From assembly GCA_949751835.1 (NCBI GenBank), contig CATKHK010000056.1, positions 248,001 through 312,000 of the forward strand: a DNA stretch of 64,000 nt. The letters run 5' to 3'. This document shows, in pieces, positions 23,283 to 34,645 of the stretch (position 1 is its first letter; the number at the start of each line of letters is the position of its first letter). This stretch comes from Blepharisma japonicum (lineage: Eukaryota; Ciliophora; Heterotrichea; Heterotrichida; Blepharismidae). The notes beneath the pieces were generated by a model. The model was given only the letters and a program-made list of their open reading frames with translations. It did not search any database and was not told the DNA's origin. The translations under genes were made by a program, and so were the position numbers.

Positions 23283-24164
23283 ATGCAAACAGCACAGAGT
23301 TTAACGCCTGTAAATCTAGCTTTTTTCGATGGAGTACTGGCATTTCAATGCTTGCAAGCTGTATCACCTCCAATATCCACCATTATTTTTGAAAGGTTAA
23401 CTAGTCTTCAGGATTACCCATGCTTTTCTTGTGGGATTCCAGATATTGGTGCTCATTTGTGTGGGCTCTTTTATGACTGCCAAACTGCAAGTCACTACTC
23501 AAGCTCGTCAGTTTTACTTGAACAAATGCTTTTGTTTGCATTCCATACGGAAGCCCGAATATTTATGGCAGAATGCTCAGACATGAACACCCAGACGGAT
23601 TTTATTTATTTATTAGTGCACTGCCAAGATATCACTGGTCTTGGCTACTATTTTACAGGCGCAAAGATTGGGATTTTCAAATTTTCTTATGAAGAGTTGT
23701 ACGGGAGCACTATTAATGGAATGCTAGGTTATATTAAAGCTTTAAAGAATTCTCGAACAGAAATCATTGCTCAATACTACTACATAAAAGATACGCTAAA
23801 TAAGAAGCAAAAAGACAGTCAACTCTACGCAAATTATGTGCAAAAACTCACCCAAAGAGCGGATGCCGCACAAAAGTTACAAGAAAGCAGCGAAGAGATG
23901 ATAAAGACCCTGCAAATTAAAGTAGAGCGAAGAAGAAAGCACACAGCGGAGCTTCAGGACCAGGACTTAGAATGCTTAATTTGCAGAAGCTCCCCAAAAA
24001 GTATTGTATTTTTACCATGCGGGCATGTTTTTGCCTGTAAAGATTGCGTTGTGGAGAAAATGAAGCTGACTTTGAACAAGATAATAAATAGTAGAGCTGG
24101 GTCAGAACCGTGTCCTCTCTGCAAAGGAAGAGTAAGAGAAGTTAGGGAGGTTTCATTTAATTAG
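23283..24164 (+). CDS. RING-finger protein with unknown N-terminal domain
   Basis: 293 aa. Residues 1-150 form a globular region that I do not recognise (PVNLAFFDGVLAFQCLQ, then a Cys/His-containing stretch). Residues 155-228 are helical or coiled. A C3HC4 RING occupies about 230-284: LECLICRSSPKSIVFLPCGH, then ACKDC and CPLC. Terminal RINGs with the CxxC...LPCGHxxxCxxC pattern belong mostly to E3 ubiquitin ligases, so that is the likely role. The substrate is unknown. There is no signal peptide, membrane segment, intron or TGA codon. Confidence 0.85.
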   Translation: MQTAQSLTPVNLAFFDGVLAFQCLQAVSPPISTIIFERLTSLQDYPCFSCGIPDIGAHLCGLFYDCQTASHYSSSSVLLEQMLLFAFHTEARIFMAECSDMNTQTDFIYLLVHCQDITGLGYYFTGAKIGIFKFSYEELYGSTINGMLGYIKALKNSRTEIIAQYYYIKDTLNKKQKDSQLYANYVQKLTQRADAAQKLQESSEEMIKTLQIKVERRRKHTAELQDQDLECLICRSSPKSIVFLPCGHVFACKDCVVEKMKLTLNKIINSRAGSEPCPLCKGRVREVREVSFN

Positions 24165-24467
24165 TAATTTTGATAGAATTCGTATTTTAACTCGGGATTT
24201 ATTTATTGTTTTAATAAGATTTTGCTACAGATTTATGAATAAAGCCAGTAAAAATTACATGAGTTTTAAAACCCACTTATTGATTGGCTGGGTATATTTT
24301 TTATATTTATCATATCTGTCAGAATCTCTAGAAGTATTGAATTTTATACTAATATTTAAAATTCTCATTTAAATAGAATTGTGTGGTTTTAATGATTTAT
24401 AGTGGCTAAAAAATAGTTTTTCAATGAGATTTTTATATTAAGAAAAAATTGTTCCTGTAAAAATCAT
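24165..24467. other. Intergenic spacer
   Basis: 303 bp, AT-rich, with no feature seen. Confidence 0.4.
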
Positions 24468-26066
24468 ATGGAAAATCACTTAAATCAAAGGATCGAAGAT
24501 CGACGAAAAAATTACCAAAAAAGTCTAGACCCTGACGATTTTCAAAGAAAACACCAAGACGGGCTTGCAGAACTAAGAAAAAAGAAAAGAATTGAACACG
24601 TCAATAAAAAGCGCGCATTCGGAAGAGATCCTGTACTTGATACCTCACAAACTGAAGAAAATCACATTGTTTTCCCTTATGAATATATATCTCAAGAATT
24701 AGCAAATTTTGATCGAAGATTAGTAGATTTAGAGCTGACCCCAGCTACAAGAATATCCTACTTAATTTCAAATTTAAATACATGTGAAGACCAAGGAATC
24801 CTACTCCATATAATACAGACTTTTAGAAAACTTCTTAATGGTAAAGATTCTCCACCTGCAAGCTTGATTTCTGAAATAAACCCAGTGGTAAAACTTCTGA
24901 GAATGTTGACGACAAAAAATGTCCCTATTCAAACTGAAGTATCCTGATGTCTAATTAATCTGACTTCAGGGAAAAGTGACATCTCAGCATTATTTGCAGC
25001 AGAAGACGCTATAAGTATTCTTGTCCAGATGCTTCGAACAAAATCTCCTACAGAAATTCTTGTTTATTGTGCATGAACAATAGGAAATTTGGCTGGAGAC
25101 TCAATAAGTAACCGAGATAAAGCAATTGAGTCAAAATCTGCAAATCAAATAATTGAAATTATTTTAAAAAATCCAACAATGGACTATAAAGATATTGCAA
25201 TGCTTGTTTGGGTTTTAAGCAACTTATGCAAAGGATACCCAAGTCCTCCATTATCATTAGTTAAAGAAGTTTTAAAAATTGTGCCGGCTATGATAGATCA
25301 AATCTATGAAGATATTTTAATTGACACATGCTGAATAATTTCTTATATTTCAGAAATTAACTCAGAATATGCAAATTTGCTTATAGAGCTAAATATTATT
25401 CATAAACTTATTGATTTAACGACTCATCATAATATAAAAATTCAAGTCCCAGCTCTTCGTGCAATAGGAAATATTTTGTCAGGAACTGATGAGCAAGCCC
25501 AAATGGTGCTAAATTCAGGAATTTTAGAAAAGTATCAAATTTTATTATCAACAGGAAAAAGGCAAATAAAAAAAGAAGCTCTATGGGGTATTAGTAATAT
25601 TACAGCAGGCTCTGATTTGCAAGCGGTTGAAGTTTTGAGTCACCCTTGTATATATTTAGTTATTTCAGAGCTAAGTGACAATGATTTTGACCTAAAAAAA
25701 GAAGCGGTGTATGCTATAGGCAATACAACTCGTTCAAAAAATGTTGATGTAGTAAGAAGATTATTTGATTTAAATGTTTTACCTCAATTAATCAATATTT
25801 TGACTCATCAAGATTCTGATATTCTTATAGCTACTTTAGAAGCCATCAATAATATGCTTAGAGCAGGTCGGAGTTTTGGATATAATGATGTAGCAAAAAA
25901 TTTCGAAGATCTTGAAGGACTTGAAGCATTAGAGAGACTCCAATCACACCCAAACCAAAAAATCTATGATAGAGCAGTCCAAATTATAAAGGAGAATTAT
26001 GAATTTGAAGAAATCAATGATTTGAGTCATCAAAATCAGTATCCTTCAGATTTTATTTTTAGTTAA
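24468..26066 (+). CDS. Importin subunit alpha (karyopherin alpha)
   Basis: 532 aa in one frame with TGA as Trp. The N-terminal importin-beta-binding domain is basic (about 6-50: IEDRRKNYQKSLDPDDFQRK, then KKKRIEHVNKKRAFGRD). About ten armadillo repeats follow. The W-x3-N signature that binds nuclear localisation signals recurs: SWCLINLTSG, AWTIGNLAGD, VWVLSNLCKG and ALWGISNITAG. Some of these Trp are TGA and others TGG. The C-terminus has the family's acidic tail (EEINDL). It acts as the cytosolic adaptor that loads NLS cargo onto importin beta. The next gene begins 16 bp after its stop. Confidence 0.97.
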
Positions 26067-26082
26067 AAATTAATTAATATTT

Positions 26083-27444
26083 ATGAGTTCTGTATTCTTG
26101 CAAGTTGGCCAGTGTGGAAATCAAATTGGGCATCAGTTTTGGAAAATATTAAAAGATGAGATTGATATAAACAATAATACAGCTTTCAATCGTTATACAG
26201 GGCTAGCTAGGTGTATTGCTATTGATTCTGAGCCACGAGTTATTGAAAAACCTTTTAGCAAAGCATCTCATCCATTGAATTCTGTATTAAATCGAGACCG
26301 CTCTATAAGTACTTCATCAGGAAGAGGAAATAACTGAGCCCTTGGCTACTTAGATGCTCCAGAAAATGGGACAAAATTATCGCATTCTACAATGGAAATG
26401 CTTCGGAAAGAAGCTGAAGATTGTGATTATTATCGAGGGACCGTTTTAATTCATAGCTTAGCTGGAGGCACAGGATCAGGGTTGGGTAGTAAATTACTTG
26501 AAAAAATCCGTGATGAATATCCTATCTCTTTCCTTTTAAGTGCAGCAGTTATACCTTCAGAATCTGCAGACACCCCTTTACAAGACTATAACTCTTGCTT
26601 ATCGTTATCTTATATGCAAGACTACACTGACGGAATTGTTTTCTTTGAAAATGACGAGGTTTTACGTCAAGTTTTATATTCAAATAAGCGTGGCTCTAAC
26701 GCAAGCACCCACAATATTAATGAATGCATCGCTTATGCCCTTGTTAATTTATTTTATCCAGATAGGAGCAATGACTTTGACTGGCCTTCAATAATACAAG
26801 ATTTAGTGCCCTCAGAAGACTATAAATTTATAGGTGCTCATAGCTATCCATTCATTATTGATAAACAAGCTTCATTATCAAGAGAAGTTGGATGAATGAA
26901 TATCGTTGAAAGTGGGCTAAAAAATTTCCCTAAATATGAAGAAAATGGCCAATCAAGCCATCAGTCAATTTCTGTTAAATGCTATATGAGAGGAGAAGAC
27001 TTACATAATGGAGTTGAAAGGCAAATTAAACAATTTTACAATAAAATTTCTTCACATTTTAGGCCTGTGTCGTGAGTTGATAAATCATATTTGAATTTTT
27101 CATTTTTGAATGGTAGAGCTGCTAATCCTATTTATAAAATTGATAGAAGTGTTACGATTGCAGCGAATACGACTGGAATTTTGACAGTACTGAGGAGAAT
27201 AATTTATAATGCAAAGTCAAAATTTCGAGCTGGCGCGTATTTGCATTGATATAACAAATATAATTGTGAAAGTGAAAAATTTTTGGAAGCATTTAATAAG
27301 ATTGATAATATAATAGAGAATTATCAGTCAGCATTGAAGCATAATACTGATAAGAGCCCTCTTCAAAGGTTTTCTGACATTTTAGCTGATATATCGCTGC
27401 CTCCAGATGCAATTGCAGCTTTAACCCCAAGACTAACAATATAA
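26083..27444 (+). CDS. TUBD1: Delta-tubulin
   Basis: 453 aa after reading TGA as Trp at GRGNNWALGY, REVGWMN, RPVSWVD and YLHWYNK. Tubulin hallmarks are the N-terminal GQCGNQIGHQFW and the GTP-binding glycine loop AGGTGSGLGSKLLE. The insert between residues 45 and 85 and the GNNWALGY context fit delta-tubulin better than alpha, beta or gamma; epsilon is less likely. Delta-tubulin is needed for the triplet microtubules of centrioles and basal bodies, as expected of a heavily ciliated cell. Only 16 bp separate it from importin alpha. Under the standard code the gene would look like several fragments. Confidence 0.88.
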
Positions 27445-27634
27445 AAAAATTCAAATAAATAAATAAATAAATAAAATTAAAATTAAATAATCAAATCTAT
27501 AAAAATATAGAATAGTACTAATTTCTCTATTTCTGCTAAAAATATATTAAATTTTTCTCCTGTTTTAATTTTTCTATTTGTTAAAAAGGCTTAATTATTA
27601 CTATTTGTGGAGTTTATTATAAAAAGAACTGAAT
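27445..27634. other. Short intergenic spacer
   Basis: 190 bp, AT-rich, with a short AAAT-type simple repeat near 27455-27475. Confidence 0.45.
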
Positions 27635-28781
27635 ATGGGAGTCCAATGCAGCATAGATAGAAAAGAAAAAACAAGACAGCGCTATTTCAAAATTATTAGG
27701 AAGCAAAAAGAGCTTTATTTAAGAAAGAACCAAATAGCTATCAATACTTATAATTTTAGGGTAAATTTCTATTTAGAACTGGCTCAAATACATGATACGT
27801 GAATTAAAAAGTCTTCAAGAAAAATTTTCCGAAGCTTTATGGCCTCAAGAATTGATTTATCTTTGTAAATCTTGAAAAAGAGCAGATCTCAAATGGAGAT
27901 CAAATGTAATTTGATACAATTATCTTCACAGTTATAAGTCTAATATACCTCTCCCTGACAAAACTATGACTGCTTTTAAGCTTCCTTTGCCGAGCACTTT
28001 TCAAGTAGATTCACTATTGGATTTTATAAAAACCCACTTGTCACATACAGAAGACCATTTTATCTCAGCAATGATTTTAAAATTTACTGACTCTTTTGAT
28101 AAGCAAGAATTCCCAAATGATGATATAAAGCCAATTATAGATGAAATTCATGATTTTGTACAATTAGCTTTACAGACTCTACTTTACTATTACGGAGGAA
28201 TCGTAAGAGACTTAATCAAAAAAAAAGATGGTGAAATTTCTGATTTAATTCTTACCTACACAATTTCTAATAAAATTCATGAGACCGCCTTGAATACTTA
28301 TTTAGAAATTTTTAAATGTGAGGAATGTAAATACCAAAATAATATTGAAAAATTCCAATATTTGAAGTGTAAGGATTTTGGAATTAAAGAGCTATTTCAA
28401 TTGGATTTACACATAGAAAATGCATATGGAGCTTCTATAGAAAAACTACGAGATATAGAAAAAGTGAACTCCCCAATAGAAAAACTTAATGTCATCACAA
28501 AAGCAGCTGTAGAAATCTGCAATTGTATAGACTCTATATGAAAAGAACATGAGGAAACAACTCAAGAAGATTTAATTATCGACTCAGACCAAATTTTAAG
28601 CATTTTCATGTATGTGGTTTTAAAAGCGAAAATTAAGAATTTAAGAGGCCATGTAAAAATGATTTACGATTTTGGCAGAAAAGAAATGCAAAATGGCTCT
28701 ATGGGTTATTATGTAATAACTCTTGAAGCATGTATACAACAAATCGAAATGCTAGAAAACCAAGAAGACTTTTTTGAATAG
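27635..28781 (+). CDS. VPS9-domain protein, putative Rab5-type guanine nucleotide exchange factor
   Basis: 376 aa after removing a 16-nt intron (27761-27776) and reading TGA as Trp. The C-terminal third matches the VPS9 core: DSDQILSIFMYVVLKAKIKN, RGHVKMIYDF and MGYYVITLEACIQQIEML. These carry the conserved catalytic Asp (DSDQ) and Tyr (GYY) that open the Rab nucleotide site. The N-terminus MGVQCS has Gly2 and Cys5, compatible with myristoylation plus palmitoylation; this is inferred. The central part is helical. It likely activates endosomal Rab5-like GTPases. A FYVE-like zinc-finger gene starts 17 bp downstream on the same strand, which fits an endosomal role. Confidence 0.88.
27761..27776 (+). 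other. 16-nt spliceosomal intron in the VPS9 gene
   Basis: GTAAATTTCTATTTAG. Only a 16-nt removal connects MGVQCS... to the downstream VPS9 frame (NFRNWLKYMIREL); without it the frame stops at a TAA. Confidence 0.9.
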
Positions 28782-28798
28782 CTAATTTTATAATAATT

Positions 28799-29494
28799 AT
28801 GGATAATTCTTTATCTGATTACGATTATCTACATAAAGGTTTCACATCTTTTACAGCCCCTTCACTAGAAATACTGAGAGTAAAAGAGCTACCACCAAAT
28901 TTGAATGAAAATGCATGGAAATCTCAAAGTAAATGCAATTGCTGTAAAACCCATATACGAAGAAATGCTGCATTAATTGAAAAACTTCACGTCTGGTAAG
29001 CTTTATTTAGTCGATTTTGCTTCAATGCATTTTGCTCTGCATGCTCCTGCTTAAAAGCATTTCATCCAGAAACTCAAGATTTGCAACGAATTTGTTTGAA
29101 ATGCTATTGATATTTTCTAGAAAAAAATATCAAATCACAATATAAAAATCAAATTGAAGGGACAATTAATGAAGAAATTTTGAAAAGAAATGAAATTGCC
29201 AAAGAAAAAGAAAAAATAATTGAGGAAATTAAAAATTGCAAAGAAAATATTGAGGAGTTAAAAAGGGAATATAAAAATTTACATTCAAAGGTTTTTGTGG
29301 AAAAGGCTAATACGAGAAATAATGGGAATGCTAATAAGGTGTCTGATAGAGTTGTAATAAATGAATTATTGAAGAAATTAAAGGAGCAAGAGCTTGACAT
29401 AGTAAATGTAAAAAATGAAGTTGAACTAATGAAGACAAAGAAAAACAACACAATAAATATGAATCCGACATGTCTAGAATGCTCAATTTTTTAA
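28799..29494 (+). CDS. FYVE-like zinc-finger protein with coiled-coil tail
   Basis: 226 aa after removing a 15-nt intron (28996-29010) and reading one TGA as Trp (KCYWYF). Residues 46-97 give the eight-Cys FYVE/RING-like cross-brace spacing: C46-x2-C49, C66-x2-C69, C74-x2-C77, C94-x2-C97. HVCRFCFNAFCSAC and QRICLKC match the conserved FYVE core. The basic patch R(R/K)HHCR is only partly kept (KLHVCR), so PI3P binding is uncertain. Residues 105-215 are coiled coil. Adjacent to the VPS9 gene (17 bp), it suggests an endosome-tethering or trafficking function. The Cys pattern is visible; the ligand is inferred. Confidence 0.82.
28996..29010 (+). other. 15-nt spliceosomal intron in the FYVE-like gene
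   Basis: GTAAGCTTTATTTAG. It sits inside the zinc-finger Cys cluster; removal restores codon TGT (C66) and the CRFC motif. Confidence 0.93.
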
Positions 29495-29576
29495 ATTTTT
29501 TGGAATTAATTACATTTTTGAATTTCGTATTTTTTAATAATTTTCTGATTTATTTAAAATCTAAAATTGCTGAAAA

Positions 29577-30605
29577 ATGTATACAGAAGAATGGCCAAGC
29601 TCAGAATTAGGCTATAGAATTGAATCCACTATAGGCGCTGGCTCTTTAGGAATTGTCTACTCAGCCACAGTAATAGAAGGTTTAAACATCGGCAGCAAGG
29701 TTGCAATAAAAGTGATAAATCTTGACCAATGCCCCAATATCAATATAGAAGACATCCGTAAAGAAATTCAAACAATGAGGCCAATTTATCATCCTTCAAT
29801 TGCAAGCTACCACAACTGCTTTCTCACAGACAAAATTCTATGAATAATAATGCCATTACTTGAATGGAATTTAGAGAATCTCTTAAAATCTCAATCACCT
29901 ACTGGATTTTCTGATGAAGTTCTTATTTCTTCAATATTAAGAGAAATCCTTATAACTTTGATGTATTTTCATCAGCATAATAAAATACATAGAGATATAA
30001 AATCTAGCAATATTTTTATAAGTCGAGAAGGAAAAGTAATTTTGTCAGATTATGGGATAGTCTCGAGAATAAAAGAAACACTGACATTATCTGGGCTTTA
30101 TGGAAGCCCATGCTGGACTGCACCAGAAGTTATTAATAATGCTCCGAGCACTATTAAATCTGATATATGAAGTTTTGGTATCCTTGCTTTCGAAATTATT
30201 AAAGGGAAGCCTCCATATAGAGATTATCCTCCTTTAAAGGTAATGATGATGATTACTCATAAAAACCCTCCAATTTTAGATAAAAAAACAAATTGTGATC
30301 AGCTATTAAAAGAAGTCGTCAATTTATGCTTAGTATTGGATTCACAAAGAAGACCTAATGCTGATGATTTATTAAAGAAAAAGTTTTTCTTCAAATCCAA
30401 AGGAGTTGAGTATATAAGAGATATTCTCGTAAGCTCAGTAATAGCGTCTTCTCGAAAATCAAGCTCTGAGTGCAATACAGAAGAGCAGAAACATCCAAGG
30501 AATCTGGATGTTCCAATATGAAATTTTGACAGCATATCACCAAGAGTGCCAATTGCTAGAGGTGAAGATCCATTTGATATGATGTCAGATAATGACGAGT
30601 TGTAG
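29577..30605 (+). CDS. STE20-group protein kinase, OSR1/SPAK (GCK-VI)-like
   Basis: 342 aa with TGA read as Trp (for example DKILWIIMPLL and SDIWSFGILAFEI). Gly-rich loop GAGSLGIV (20-27), VAIK lysine K45, catalytic loop HRDIKSSN (D140, N145), metal-binding D158 in DYG (instead of DFG) and the activation/APE region GSPCWTAPEV. The segment IKVINLDQCPNI followed by a KEIQTM helix is characteristic of OSR1/SPAK and STRAD-type kinases. All catalytic residues are present, so it should be active. The C-terminus is short and Ser-rich with no clear docking domain. The family regulates ion cotransporters, cytoskeleton or stress signalling; the specific role here is unknown. Confidence 0.92.
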
Positions 30606-30859
30606 TATTTTATTCAAAATTATGTATTTGATATTTAATAAAAGCTATTTCTGCATATTTTAAATTAAAAAATTATTTTTTGAAAATTTAAAACCTAATC
30701 TATATAAATAATCACCCATAGTTGAAAACATTTTAGGTTTATAATTATTATAATTAGAATTTATATAATTGTCTTTTTAAACACAAAATTTGTTTTAATT
30801 AAACCTTAAATTATCATACTCTTTCCAAACAAATCTGTAAGAAAATTATAATAGAAAAA
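30606..30859. other. Intergenic spacer
   Basis: 254 bp, very AT-rich, with no feature seen. Confidence 0.4.
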
Positions 30860-31291
30860 ATGAACAAATTATTGGCATTTGTTGCAGTAATTGGCAAGGA
30901 TAATAGGCCCATAGTTCTTCAAGATTTTCGCAATAATAAAGAAATTACAATGCACTTTGTAGTTCATTCTTCTTTGGACATAATTGATCGAAAAATCAAC
31001 GAAATAAAAGAAAGCGGAGAATATAATAAAAATTATTTAGGCTACTTAGGTCCTGCACTTTTAGGAGAAGGAGATTATGCATTATATGGCTGGATAAGTT
31101 ACACAGGGGTTAAATTTATTGCTGTTCTCAAAGAAAATTATGAGCAAAGAAATGATGAGAAAATAAAAGGATTTATGCAAAAAATTGAAGTTCTATATAC
31201 AAGAACAATTTCTAACCCTTTTCACTTTGCACAAGATTTTTCAGGGTTATCCTTTACCAATAAACTGCAGAGACTTGGAAATGAATTATAA
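30860..31291 (+). CDS. TRAPP complex subunit, TRAPPC2L-like (sedlin fold)
   Basis: 143 aa, single exon. The N-terminus MNKLLAFVAVIGKDNRPIVL, then MHFVVHSSLDIIDRKI, YALYGWISYTGVKFIAVL and a final helix with a SNPFH segment follow the longin-like order of TRAPPC2L. The length matches the family (about 140 aa). TRAPP complexes are tethering factors and Rab GEFs at the Golgi. The gene fits the trafficking theme of this neighbourhood (VPS9 and FYVE-like genes upstream). Confidence 0.9.
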   Translation: MNKLLAFVAVIGKDNRPIVLQDFRNNKEITMHFVVHSSLDIIDRKINEIKESGEYNKNYLGYLGPALLGEGDYALYGWISYTGVKFIAVLKENYEQRNDEKIKGFMQKIEVLYTRTISNPFHFAQDFSGLSFTNKLQRLGNEL

Positions 31292-32139
31292 TTAAATTTC
31301 TTCTTATTACATATTTATTAATTTACAGCAATTAGAAAGCTATGTTGAAAATTAGAGACTAGAATGCTAATTAAATAATTATATTTATTTTAGTAAGTGA
31401 ATTCTGATATTAATGCTATATAAATTGCTTAATATTAGCAAATTAAATTATTTTTAGTATATAAGAATACTCTAAGATTAATGAATACTTAATAATTTAA
31501 AAATAAGGAATATTTTTCATGTTTTGTTATTGAATATTTTGAGAGTAGTTTAATCTTTGAGTGGCGTATTTTGAATGATCTTAAATAGCAATTAACTCAA
31601 ACAATAGCTTAATTAAATAAACCAAATTTCAAAAAATAAAATTTTCTGAATGAAAGCAGAATATAAATATATCAATGATTGTTAACATAGGGTTTTATGA
31701 GCCAAATCAGTATAAATAAGAGGATTTATGATCCGTTTAATATATTGGCAAATATCTAATCTTATTTATCTTGGTCAACAGAAAACTTCAATAATTAAAA
31801 TATAATTTAGAGTAAGATAAATTTGGGTGCAGCGAGGGAATTTATAGATACAAACTGTATTATATTTTCAATTTTTCTAAATTGAATCAATCTTTTTTAT
31901 GAATTTCATGCAAAATCTTCTAAAACCCTATTAATAAATTTTCAAAAACTCTGAAATTGAATACATAGAAAAATATCGAAACTTAGTTGCATGCACCTAA
32001 AGTCTCAAGAAATACACCCTAATTGAAATCCTTAAACATTTTCAATGCTGATTCTTAATTTTTGAGTTTCATAAGTTTTTAAATCTTTTTCTAAATCAAA
32101 AGAGTCTGAGTTCGCTTTTATTTAAAGCTAGCTTCAAAA
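31292..32139. other. AT-rich intergenic region
   Basis: About 850 bp with no supportable gene or RNA. It lies between the conserved gene block and the first unit of the zinc-finger/HtrA duplication. Confidence 0.4.
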
Positions 32140-33314
32140 ATCTCTGATGAGAATGTAAAATAAGCTTGCTAATATATAAAAAATATAAGTATCGTAGAGT
32201 GATAAATAAATTTTGCTTTTTTAATTTACAATATCAATTCTTTCAGGGATTCTTTACAATCCTGTAAGATATGTCAGAGAAATTTTCGAATTTTAGGTCT
32301 TATGAAAATTCATTGTAAAATTTTAAGAGTCAGCTTAATCATCGCTAAATTTTAAACCTTTTTTATTAGCAATTTTTGAGTAAACATAAAAAAGACATAT
32401 TTTTGTTTTTTTTTAAAGGCAAAATGCTATTAATTGCTGCAAAATTTTTGCTGTAATCATTATTGAATATTTGAACCATAGAAAATTTTCTTTTCATTAG
32501 AATAAATAATTTTCTTTTAAAAATATCAAATTCTGATATAAATTTATTTTGCCCTTTTAGTTTCTATTATGGTCACTATCAGCACTAAGGTTCTATTGAA
32601 CAAATATACTTAAATTGGTCTTTTTTGTTTCACGTGTTTACATATCTCTTTTTCAACCCTTAAAGGTAAATAAAAAATGGTTTATATTTGATGCATAATT
32701 TTTTCAGCCTAGCTGACTGCCAGCTCAATAAACAAGTTTTTTTGTGATACTACTTAAAAAGCCTTTTCAATTAATGATCATATCTGATATATTTCTTTGT
32801 TTTGAGAGTAAATTTAATTCAGTTTCAAAAGCCTATAGAAAGGTTCGAAAAAATTAATTCAAAAAGCTAAGTAGATAAAAGGGTTAGCCTTTATTATGAA
32901 TATTTTCTCTTGCAGTTTCTAAAGTAATTATAGTTTTGTTATAATGTTTTTTATTCCTCTAGAAATCAATCTTTCTTCCTCAAATAAATTTGTAAGTATC
33001 TTTTATATTGATACACATCTCTCAATTTCTCACTACAAACCAGTTTATTAAGGTATTTAGGTATTTTTGGATTTAGCCATTCTTGAATATCCAATTCATT
33101 CTGAATCAAAATTTAAATTCTTCATCTTTATCTAACCACCAAAAAAAAAACAGTCCATTTTCGAGCCAGGCCAAATTATATTAATTTTCAAGTGGTTCAG
33201 TAATTTAAATTTCTGAAAACTCCACCAGAAAATAATTTATTTACTCATCATGAAAACAATAATTTCAATAGCCTTTCCATTATTTATATTCATTAATCGC
33301 AATATAATTTTACT

Positions 33315-33617
33315 ATGGAAGGCATCACCGAAAACGTCGTGACGATGTTCTGCTGCATGTACCCAGAATGCAACAAAAATTACAGCACCAAGTTTAACCT
33401 CAGAAGGCACGTCAATATCGTGCACCTAACTAATAAAAGGCACACTTGTCAGAAGTGCTTCAGATGCTTCGCAAGTAGTCAAAACTTGAAGGAGCACATG
33501 CATATCCACTCAGGGATTAAACCCTTTGTTTGCCCAATATGCAGGACCAAATTTAGGCAAACAAGCCAGCTGACTGTCCATCGAAGAAGCCACCAAGATG
33601 AGCTTCTTGAAGACTAA
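33315..33617 (+). CDS. Three-finger C2H2 zinc-finger protein
   Basis: 100 aa consisting almost entirely of three C2H2 fingers: C-x4-C...HVNIVH, TCQKC...HMHIH and FVCPIC...HRRSH. They are joined by a TGEKP-like linker between fingers 2 and 3 (SGIKP). It is richer in G+C than its flanks, like other true genes here. It is probably a DNA-binding regulator; targets are unknown. The upstream 1.1 kb and the gene are duplicated at 34646-36080, where the second copy is a pseudogene. Confidence 0.85.
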   Translation: MEGITENVVTMFCCMYPECNKNYSTKFNLRRHVNIVHLTNKRHTCQKCFRCFASSQNLKEHMHIHSGIKPFVCPICRTKFRQTSQLTVHRRSHQDELLED

Positions 33618-33629
33618 GATAAAAGGTCG

Positions 33630-34060
33630 TATATTAAAATCCTTAATATAAGATTAACATTTACTAATGCCTATAACAGTTTAAATATTTAATTCTACTG
33701 GCAAAATAGTTTGAATGCAAGCTTCAGCTGACTTCTTTTAAAGATGTTGCTATAAATTTAATTGATGAGTTAGTTAATGCTAATGGGGCTAATAGAATAA
33801 AAATAAGGTAAAAATACAAGAAGAAGAGTTCATGATTCTATAAATATGCTAATAGTGTAGGAGCTTTAGAACACAATGAAAAATATGTTAGATGAAAAGT
33901 AGAACTTAATTTGGGGAATTATTAGAAATAGAGATTTTTGGAAATGGGAAAAAGAGGACATGGCGCGAAAAACTTGAATTTAAATAAATATTTTATAAAT
34001 ATTTATTAAGCAAGAATTTGATAAATAGAAACGCAATCCATTCTAAAGGATAAACTGTCT
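33630..34060 (+). other. Unit-1-specific segment with a weak coding relic
   Basis: Absent from duplication unit 2. Around 33745-33810 one frame reads VAINLIDELVNANGANRIKI, resembling the N-terminal helix of GHKL ATPases (MutL/MORC type, xxELxDNxxDA). The frame closes quickly and no complete gene is present. It could be an inserted, decayed fragment; the similarity is short and may be chance. Confidence 0.3.
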
Positions 34061-34275
34061 TGCACATTAATTTCGTGTTGATATTCTAATGTCTATAATA
34101 ATATTAACTCTATTTTACTGATCCTAATGAAATATACACAACAGATTCGCACTTTATGTCTGTAAAATCTAAAATTATTAATATAAAATATTTTTATTAT
34201 TCTGCTTTATCACCAAACATAATTTAAAAATTAATTTAAATTCCAAGAAATTAGAAAATAATATTTATATAATTA

Positions 34276-34645
34276 TTATGTTACACTATTAGAAGAAAGC
34301 TTTTCTTTTCCCCTAAAAATATCCATGTACAAAGAAATTCCTATTCTAAATCCGACGACATTCTAAATATCTTCGACATTGTATAAATCTTTTGCATCAG
34401 CCTACTCCATATACCGCCAACTCTGATTCCTGCTTTTCAGCTGGGCTACCAGACTGAACTTTTAGAGCCTGAGAAGTTTAGATAATACTTAATTTTATAT
34501 ATGGTCTTTTGGCTTTCTCAGAGATTTCTCATGCTTAATAATTTTTTAACAAAATTGATTGGGTTAATTTAACGCCTAATTTGATTTGGTTTAGGTTTAC
34601 TTGAACTCTATTAGTTTGCTCAATTGCTTAATCTTATAAGGTTTT
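34276..34645 (-). pseudogene. Decayed 5'-truncated HtrA fragment (PDZ part)
   Basis: Aligns with the 3' part of the intact HtrA gene, from the stop codon back to about residue 200 (36392-36770), with many substitutions and small indels that break the frame. It contains only the C-terminal PDZ-side portion and lacks the catalytic domain, so it was non-functional when formed. It ends where duplication unit 2 begins. Confidence 0.85.

Larger units (their letters stand above)
32140..34645. repeat. Unit 1 of a 2.5-kb tandem duplication (ZF + HtrA 3' part)
   Basis: Matches 34646-36770 in order: a noncoding upstream block, the zinc-finger gene, a spacer and the HtrA C-terminal part. Conserved landmarks include the TATTCATTAATCGCAATATA stretch just before each zinc-finger start (33284 and 35745) and ACTGATCCTAATGAAAT in the spacer. 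The unit ends inside HtrA and unit 2 follows directly, so it is head to tail. A segment at about 33630-34060 is present only here. Confidence 0.8.
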
